Below, one piece after another: positions 59,801-64,000 of a stretch of DNA of 64,000 nt. Origin of the DNA: Billgrantia kenyensis (lineage in GTDB: Bacteria > Pseudomonadota > Gammaproteobacteria > Pseudomonadales > Halomonadaceae); the NCBI RefSeq assembly GCF_013697085.1, contig NZ_JACEFT010000002.1:186001-250000 (forward strand), written 5' to 3'. The notes below the pieces were generated by a model that saw nothing but the letters and a program-made list of their open reading frames with translations, did no database searches and was not told where the DNA came from. Position numbers and translations under genes: made by a program. Each line of letters starts with the position of its first letter. Position 1 is the first letter of the stretch.

Positions 59801-60538
59801 AGCGCCATCCGTCACCTGGAGCACCAGTGGCTCGACGAGGTGGTGGGGCCCTATCAGGAGCGTCTGGCGGGCCGCTACCCGCTGGTGCCCAGCGCCTCGC
59901 GTGAGGTGGCACTGGCTGACTTCGAGGCCTTCTTCGCCAGCGGCGGCATCCTCGACCGCTTCTACCAGGAGAACCTGCGTCCCTTCATCGAAGAGGCGCC
60001 CGAGTTCCTGGTCGATGCCGAGGGCAGCCCGCTGCTGCGTCAGAGCGTGTTCACCGCCTTCCAGCGCGCCGAGCAGATCCGTCAGGCCTACTTCGGCCGC
60101 GACGGCGTGCTCGACGTGGAGTTCGCCCTGGAGCCGGTGAGCCTGAGCGCCGACAAGCGGCGCAGCGTGATCAACATCGACGGGCAGATCATCGACTACG
60201 CCCACAGCGCCAGCTCGCGGGTCTCGATGATCTGGCCCAACGCCCTGCGCGGCGGCAATGAGAGCCGCATCACCCTGGTACCGAGCCAGGTCAACCGCTC
60301 GCCGCGCAGCCTCAGCCGCGACGGCGCCTGGGCCTGGTTCCGCCTGCTCGACGAGGCGGAGATCACCAGCGCCGGCGAGCGCGACCTGGAGCTGCGTTTC
60401 CAGGTCGACGGCGGCACGGCGCGCTATCGCCTCCATGCCACCGGCTCGCGCAACCCCTTCACCCGTCCGCTGGTCGCCGGCTTCCAGCTGCCCACCGCGC
60501 TGTACGCCGAAGGAGGCTTCGATGTTGGCAGCCTTTAA
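56873..60538 (+). CDS. tssM: TssM (IcmF), T6SS inner-membrane complex protein
   Basis: 1,221 residues. Two N-terminal membrane helices (about 43-63 and 75-100), a cytoplasmic NTPase domain with Walker A MGVENAGKTSLINRSG near 158, a third helix near 484-503 (FACLVGGLALVGGWSHFY), then the long periplasmic part and the C-terminal domain VSMIWPNALRGG that meets TssJ. The intact Walker A suggests NTP binding. The start at 56873 lies 5 nt after the tssA stop. Confidence 0.96.
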   Translation: MWKSVKSGLSRWVPGVSRAESNLNRAKMHGNKAQGIGKQASKLTAVLWWLLLAALVAAIWWLGPMWQVRDSYPLAPWLNRLLATLALATLVAVVWGIRLARRLREVSDERRHNEQLQLDPVLAQVEQQEATLNATLHELLDNLGAGPGARYKLPWYLVMGVENAGKTSLINRSGQNFALTHVMKASGQGKKGNQYGFDWWIGDKAVLIDPDGELLTQGALEGGEPQEMQSRLWDHFVGWLEYNRPQRPLDGVVLVLDLARLSDARVAVRKAYASLLRARMRELMERHGARLPVYVTFSKMDLLHGFDDFFRHYSRAARRAPLGFTFSAESVERIDQWADEFANSYDAMLERLNRSLPTLLAECRDREERESVFRFVRQLAGLRDVLLGFLREALSSDRYSTAAMVRGTYFTSVYQQGVPEDPFVDAAARRYGMADTTQPAHRAARSALYFTEELFEKVIYPEAGLAGDNARAARRRRRLRRTSAFACLVGGLALVGGWSHFYQKNTQALAAVEEKAEAFLAAQPDELRSDDPTGYALLEPLDRLRAATLEFGDYREHLPWLADMGLYQGHAVGRQVESAYLAMLGYHFLPSLMVGIMDDMNRAEAGSNEKLALLRVLRMMSDASGRQPERVEAYMARRWQRAFPQRGSVQERLLDHLAYAMAHTDLEGQIASGDRHAEQAMAALRGSLQAAQEELSRQPMDERVYATLKAESSTRSGAVLELPQGVGPSFNAVFMARDDELERLQVPSLVTRDGFEGYFLKEIEQATELAMIDLWVLGQRDDIAFSAADERQLRDALHERYVSDYHVTWRQVLDDLYLVPLPDIDQAVFVADTLLGASRPLDRLLGEVARHTRLYPELPVDDEAARQALERSPRYRLAGEIERNFRDLNGLLDARGDNPADIAEIKVAIGELRDYLRQVQGASDPGRAAFLSARDRLALRGGDPIHNLKRIAENTPAPVDRMLESLADQSWQLMMASAIRHLEHQWLDEVVGPYQERLAGRYPLVPSASREVALADFEAFFASGGILDRFYQENLRPFIEEAPEFLVDAEGSPLLRQSVFTAFQRAEQIRQAYFGRDGVLDVEFALEPVSLSADKRRSVINIDGQIIDYAHSASSRVSMIWPNALRGGNESRITLVPSQVNRSPRSLSRDGAWAWFRLLDEAEITSAGERDLELRFQVDGGTARYRLHATGSRNPFTRPLVAGFQLPTALYAEGGFDVGSL

Positions 60539-61100
60539 GCGCCTATTTGGCGGCGAACGCCGCAAGGAGGCGGCGCCTGCCAGCACCGAGGAGGCGGTGA
60601 AAGGGCTGGAGGAGGCCTCGATGGAAGACATCGACGTCTTCCTCGAGGCGGCCCGGCGTGCCGATACCAAAGGGCACTCGCCCTGGGTACTGCGCGACGA
60701 GGCCCGTTTGGCCACCCTGCGCCGGGCGTTGGAATTCACCGTGCAGCACGGCCAGTGGCTGCAGCGCGACGGCGGCAACATCGCCCGCTGGCAGGGCCGG
60801 CTGCTCAAGCTGCGCCACGGCGAAGGGCCTACCCTCGGCATGCTGCTGGCGTGCCGACCGGATGACGAAGCGGCCTGGCAGCTGCGCTTCTTCTTCGTCG
60901 AGCCCGAGTGGCAGGGCAGCGGACACGGGGCACGCCTGCTGCGGGCGGCGCGCCTCAGCCTGAACGGCGTACCGCTCAACGCCCGGCTGCCGCTGGCCTG
61001 CCAGTCGGCGATACGCAGCCTGGAGCAGGCCGGCTTCGCACGCATGCACGTCAATGCCTTCGAGGTGGCCAGCTTCGAAGCGCCCGCCGAGTGGGACTAG
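60522..61100 (+). CDS. GNAT-like acetyltransferase embedded in the T6SS operon
   Basis: 192 residues. The N-terminus is charged and helical (MLAAFKRLFGGERRKEAAPA). From about residue 70 a GNAT-like core appears: LGMLLACRPDDEAAWQLRFF, then the acetyl-CoA motif VEPEWQGSGHGARLLRAARL, whose QxxGxG is motif A, then ACQSAIRSLEQAGFARMHVN as motif B. It overlaps tssM by 17 nt, so it is firmly in the operon. It takes the place of vasL in the V. cholerae order. Acetylation of a T6SS component or effector is a guess. Confidence 0.75.
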   Translation: MLAAFKRLFGGERRKEAAPASTEEAVKGLEEASMEDIDVFLEAARRADTKGHSPWVLRDEARLATLRRALEFTVQHGQWLQRDGGNIARWQGRLLKLRHGEGPTLGMLLACRPDDEAAWQLRFFFVEPEWQGSGHGARLLRAARLSLNGVPLNARLPLACQSAIRSLEQAGFARMHVNAFEVASFEAPAEWD

Positions 61101-61125
61101 GCGAATAGCGACAGGAGAACGACAG

Positions 61126-61413
61126 ATGGGACGCAAACTGGTACTCGTGGGTGACATCGGCACCGATCACGACGGCTTTCCGCCAACGCCGGTCACCGCC
61201 GGCAGCCCGACCGTGATCATCGACGGCAAACCGGCAGCGCGCCTGGGCGACCCCCTGGCCCCGCACGACAAGCCCAAGCACCCCTCGCACCCGCGCTCCA
61301 TTGCCGAGGGCTCGGGCACCATCCTGATCGATGGCAAGCCGGCAGCGCTCACCGGCCACGCCGTCGATTGCGGCGGCGTTGTGATCGGTTCCGCCAGCGG
61401 GGAGGGCAGCTGA
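61126..61413 (+). CDS. PAAR-domain spike-tip protein
   Basis: 95 residues, a single PAAR domain with little else: [40 protein letters not shown], and [18 protein letters not shown]. His and Cys residues typical of the zinc site are present. It caps VgrG. The start at 61126 has AGGAG about 8 nt upstream. It lies 1 nt before vgrG. Confidence 0.93.
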   Translation: MGRKLVLVGDIGTDHDGFPPTPVTAGSPTVIIDGKPAARLGDPLAPHDKPKHPSHPRSIAEGSGTILIDGKPAALTGHAVDCGGVVIGSASGEGS

Positions 61414-61414
61414 C

Positions 61415-63472
61415 ATGGCCGACCGCACCGGACTCCAGTTCACCCTCGATCTCGCCGGGGTCGACAGCGCCGAGCTGGCGGTGATCGACTTCACCCTGGA
61501 AGAGGCGCTCTCGCAGCCCTTCCACCTCAAGGTGCGTTTCGCCAGCCGCAACGGCAGCCTCTCCGCCACCGAGCTGCTCGACCGCCCGGTGAGCCTGACG
61601 ATCTGGCAGGAAGGCGAGGTGCTGCGCCGGGTCCACGCCGTCGTCAGCGAGTTCGGCCGCGGCGACCGCGGCCATCGCCGCACCCTCTACTCCCTGGTCG
61701 CCCGCCCGGCGCTGTGGCGCCTCGACCTGCGCCACAACTCGCGCATCTTCCAGGAGGTCTCGCCGCTCACCGTACTCAACACCCTGTGCGACGAGCGCGG
61801 CCTCACCGATGTCGCCTTTGCCGTCACCCGCGACCTGGCGGAAAGAGAGTTCCTCGTGCAGTACCGGGAGACCGATCTCGCCTTCGTCGAGCGCCTGGCC
61901 GCCGAAGAGGGCCTGTTCTATTTCCATGAGTTCGAGGATGCGCCGAACGGTGCCCACCGTCTGGTGTTCGCCGACGCCCCCCAGACCCTGGCCCACCTGG
62001 GCGAGCGCACCTACCACGGCCGCGCCGGCGGTACCCCGCCGAGCCGCCACGTGCGCAAGCTCCAGCAGCTCGCCCGGGTCGCCCCGGCCTCGGTCACGCT
62101 CAAGGACTACTCGTTCAAGAACCCGGCCTATGCGCAGCTTCACGAGCACGCCGCGGGTGACCTGGAAGAGCACGCCCAAAGGGACGACTACGAGCATTAC
62201 GACTACCCCGGGCGCTACAAGGCCGACGCCTCCGGTGACGCCTTCACCCGCATCCGTCTCGAACACCTCAGAAGCGGCGCCCTGACCTGTGCCGCCGAGA
62301 GCGACCTGCCCGAGCTCGCCCCCGGGGTCAAGTTCACCCTCACCGACCACGACCTCAGTGAACTCAACCGTGACTGGCAGGTGGTCAAGGTCAAGCACGC
62401 CGGCAGCCAGCCCCAGGCCCTGGAAGAGGATGGTGTCACCCAGAGCGACGCGGCGGGAATGGGCCAGATGACCAAGTTCGACAACGAACTGATCCTCACC
62501 CCTGTCGACCGCGCCTGGCGCCCTACGCCCAACGCCAAGCCCCGCGTCGACGGCCCGCAGATTGCTTTCGTCGTCGGCCCCGAGGGCGAAGAGATCTACT
62601 GCGACGAGCACGGCCGGGTTAAGGTCCAGTTTCCCTGGGATCGCTACGCCGAGCCCAATGAAACCGCCAGCGCCTGGGTGCGTGTCTCCCAGGGCTGGGC
62701 CGGCGGTGGCTACGGTAGCATGGCCATTCCGCGGATTGGGCATGAGGTGGTGGTGTCGTTCCTCGAGGGCGATCCGGATCAGCCGCTGATCACCGGGCGC
62801 ACCTACCACGCTGTCAACACGCCGCCCTACGCGCTACCCGAGCACAAGACCCGCACCGTGATCCGCACCCAGAGTCACAAGGGCGAAGGTTTCAACGAAC
62901 TTCGCTTCGAGGACCAGGCCGGCGACGAGCAGATCTGGCTGCACGCCCAGAAAGACCTGGAGCTGCTGACCCACAACGACCGCACCGAAGAGATCGGCAA
63001 CGACAGCTTCCTCACCGTGCACCACGACCGCATCGGCGAGATCCACGCCGACGATCACCTGACGGTACACGGCAGCCGCCACACCCAGATCGACGGCGAC
63101 GACCACCTCATCGTCGACGCCAGCCGTCACGAGAAGTACGGTCGCGCCCAACTGGTCGAAGCCGGCCAGGAGATCCACCACAAGGCGGGCATGAAGGTGG
63201 TGATCGAAGCCGGCGCCGAGATCACCCTCAAGGCCGGAGGCAGCTTCGTCAAGCTCGACCCCAGCGGCGTCACCATCGTCGGCAGCCAGGTCAAGATCAA
63301 CTCCGGAGGCAGCCCCGGCTCCGGCAGCGGCCAGGCCGCTCAGGCACCGGCGCTGCCGCGGGAGGCGGAAGCGGCACCCGACGTGCCGCGTATCGAGCCG
63401 CCACGCCAGGAGGCTGCGCTGCGCCAGGAGTTGGCATTGACCCAGCCCTGTACACCGCTTGGCGATGATTAG
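61415..63472 (+). CDS. vgrG: VgrG (TssI), T6SS spike protein
   Basis: 685 residues. The gp27-like N-terminal part has [20 protein letters not shown] and [20 protein letters not shown]. The gp5 OB-fold contains [20 protein letters not shown] and [20 protein letters not shown]. The beta-helix repeats near [20 protein letters not shown] follow. It ends with a short Pro/Ala tail, without an effector domain, so cargo must be loaded through adaptors. Confidence 0.96.
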   Translation: MADRTGLQFTLDLAGVDSAELAVIDFTLEEALSQPFHLKVRFASRNGSLSATELLDRPVSLTIWQEGEVLRRVHAVVSEFGRGDRGHRRTLYSLVARPALWRLDLRHNSRIFQEVSPLTVLNTLCDERGLTDVAFAVTRDLAEREFLVQYRETDLAFVERLAAEEGLFYFHEFEDAPNGAHRLVFADAPQTLAHLGERTYHGRAGGTPPSRHVRKLQQLARVAPASVTLKDYSFKNPAYAQLHEHAAGDLEEHAQRDDYEHYDYPGRYKADASGDAFTRIRLEHLRSGALTCAAESDLPELAPGVKFTLTDHDLSELNRDWQVVKVKHAGSQPQALEEDGVTQSDAAGMGQMTKFDNELILTPVDRAWRPTPNAKPRVDGPQIAFVVGPEGEEIYCDEHGRVKVQFPWDRYAEPNETASAWVRVSQGWAGGGYGSMAIPRIGHEVVVSFLEGDPDQPLITGRTYHAVNTPPYALPEHKTRTVIRTQSHKGEGFNELRFEDQAGDEQIWLHAQKDLELLTHNDRTEEIGNDSFLTVHHDRIGEIHADDHLTVHGSRHTQIDGDDHLIVDASRHEKYGRAQLVEAGQEIHHKAGMKVVIEAGAEITLKAGGSFVKLDPSGVTIVGSQVKINSGGSPGSGSGQAAQAPALPREAEAAPDVPRIEPPRQEAALRQELALTQPCTPLGDD

Positions 63473-63484
63473 GGATAGAAGGTC

Positions 63485-64000
63485 ATGGAAGCATTGCCAG
63501 TAGGCACGCCACCATCGCGGATGGCACTCGGTGAGAGGAAGCACTATCTGTTGCTCGACGGCATCAAGCTTGAGCCGCTGGAGCAATGGCTCTATCAGCA
63601 TCTCGATGCACCTCTGTACGAGCCGATCTATCTGCATACGCCTTTGGCTGAGTGTCGCCAGATTTCACCATGCCTGGTGGCGCTGGAGCCGGGTAGTCCC
63701 GTTTGGGAGGCCTTCCTCGAGCGTGGCATTCTCGAAGGTTGGGGTTGGCTGTTCACTACCGAGGCATCGTTGGAAGAGGCTGCGGAACATCTTCGCTGGC
63801 TGTTGTTCGTCGAACATCCGCTCGAAGGTGAAAGGATATTGCGCACGGCCTCGCCTGAGGTCATGCGCTGCCTTTTCGAAGCTGAGCTGCAGCCACATCG
63901 AAGCCAGCTCCTGGGAGTCATGGAGGAGCTCTGGTTGCCGACGGTAGAGAACAGTGTCGTCACGTGGTGGCACGTGGCCCAAGCGCATCATGATGAGCCG
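63485..64000 (+). CDS. DUF4123 effector-loading chaperone (N-terminal part, cut by window edge)
   Basis: At least 172 codons open from the ATG at 63485 to the window end. The protein reads ...LGERKHYLLLDGIKLEPL, then LYEPIYLHTPLAECRQISPC, then LVALEPGSPVWEAFLERG, GWGWLFTTEASLEEAAEHLR and FEAELQPHRSQLLG. This is the DUF4123 (Tap/TEC) layout with LLDG and LEPGSPxW motifs. Such chaperones load effectors onto VgrG and are followed by the effector gene. GC is lower than in the core T6SS genes, usual for cargo modules. Confidence 0.88.
   Translation, partial: MEALPVGTPPSRMALGERKHYLLLDGIKLEPLEQWLYQHLDAPLYEPIYLHTPLAECRQISPCLVALEPGSPVWEAFLERGILEGWGWLFTTEASLEEAAEHLRWLLFVEHPLEGERILRTASPEVMRCLFEAELQPHRSQLLGVMEELWLPTVENSVVTWWHVAQAHHDEP

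Noticed and set aside
63531..63947. 138-codon plus-strand frame near the window end
   Set aside because: It lies in another frame of the DUF4123 gene, which is open from 63485 to the end and shows family motifs.

Overview
The window looks like chromosomal DNA of a GC-rich gammaproteobacterium of the Halomonas type. The evidence is high-GC coding sequence with classic Shine-Dalgarno sites, TRAP transporters next to aromatic-acid catabolism, and a complete phenylacetate (paa) cluster. It also carries a type VI secretion system (T6SS) whose core gene order follows the Vibrio cholerae large cluster, and housekeeping xseB-ispA-dxs. The genus is an inference from gene content. I see no rRNA, tRNA, CRISPR array, prophage or insertion sequence.

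Region 1 (1-14450) is a hydroxyphenylacetate/homogentisate module. A minus-strand operon encodes an MBL-fold protein, a two-component 3-hydroxyphenylacetate 6-hydroxylase candidate (FAD monooxygenase plus a small DUF2783 protein), homogentisate dioxygenase, fumarylacetoacetase and maleylacetoacetate isomerase, ending beside a Bcr/CflA-type exporter cut by the window edge. Two tandem DctPQM TRAP operons diverge from it, with a MarR regulator between them. The two operons share 1,513 identical bp covering the end of dctQ and all of dctM. Their upstream regions share an exact 14-mer in opposite orientations. A promoter with an overlapping inverted repeat can be read in front of the catabolic operon.

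Region 2 (14467-30330) is the phenylacetyl-CoA pathway: paaF-G-H-I-J, paaK and paaA-B-C-D-E-Z on the minus strand, divergent paaN and paaY, and the repressor gene paaX. PaaK makes phenylacetyl-CoA, PaaABCDE epoxidises the ring, PaaG isomerises the epoxide, PaaZ opens the ring and oxidises the aldehyde, and PaaJ, PaaF and PaaH finish beta-oxidation to acetyl-CoA and succinyl-CoA. A strong promoter in front of paaF has a perfect inverted repeat on its -35 box, the likely PaaX site. The paaABCDE genes look clearly poorer in GC than paaFGHIJ.

Region 3 (30493-40440) is mixed: a secreted Lcl-like protein, an IclR regulator, a crotonase-fold protein lacking both catalytic glutamates, a D-serine-dehydratase-like PLP enzyme, an EamA transporter, a small unknown protein, serA, and the xseB-ispA-dxs operon.

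Region 4 (40441-64000) is one long T6SS operon: tssB-C-E-F-G-tagH-tssJ-K-L-H, a sigma-54 activator, a VasI-like protein, tssA-M, a GNAT-like protein, PAAR, VgrG and a DUF4123 chaperone that runs off the end. hcp is absent, and the cargo effector probably lies just beyond the window. No single locus stands out as a wholly new system. The most informative unusual points are the duplicated TRAP operons with their shared motif, the MhaAB-like pair, the GNAT-like protein inside the T6SS operon, and the insertion in ClpV.
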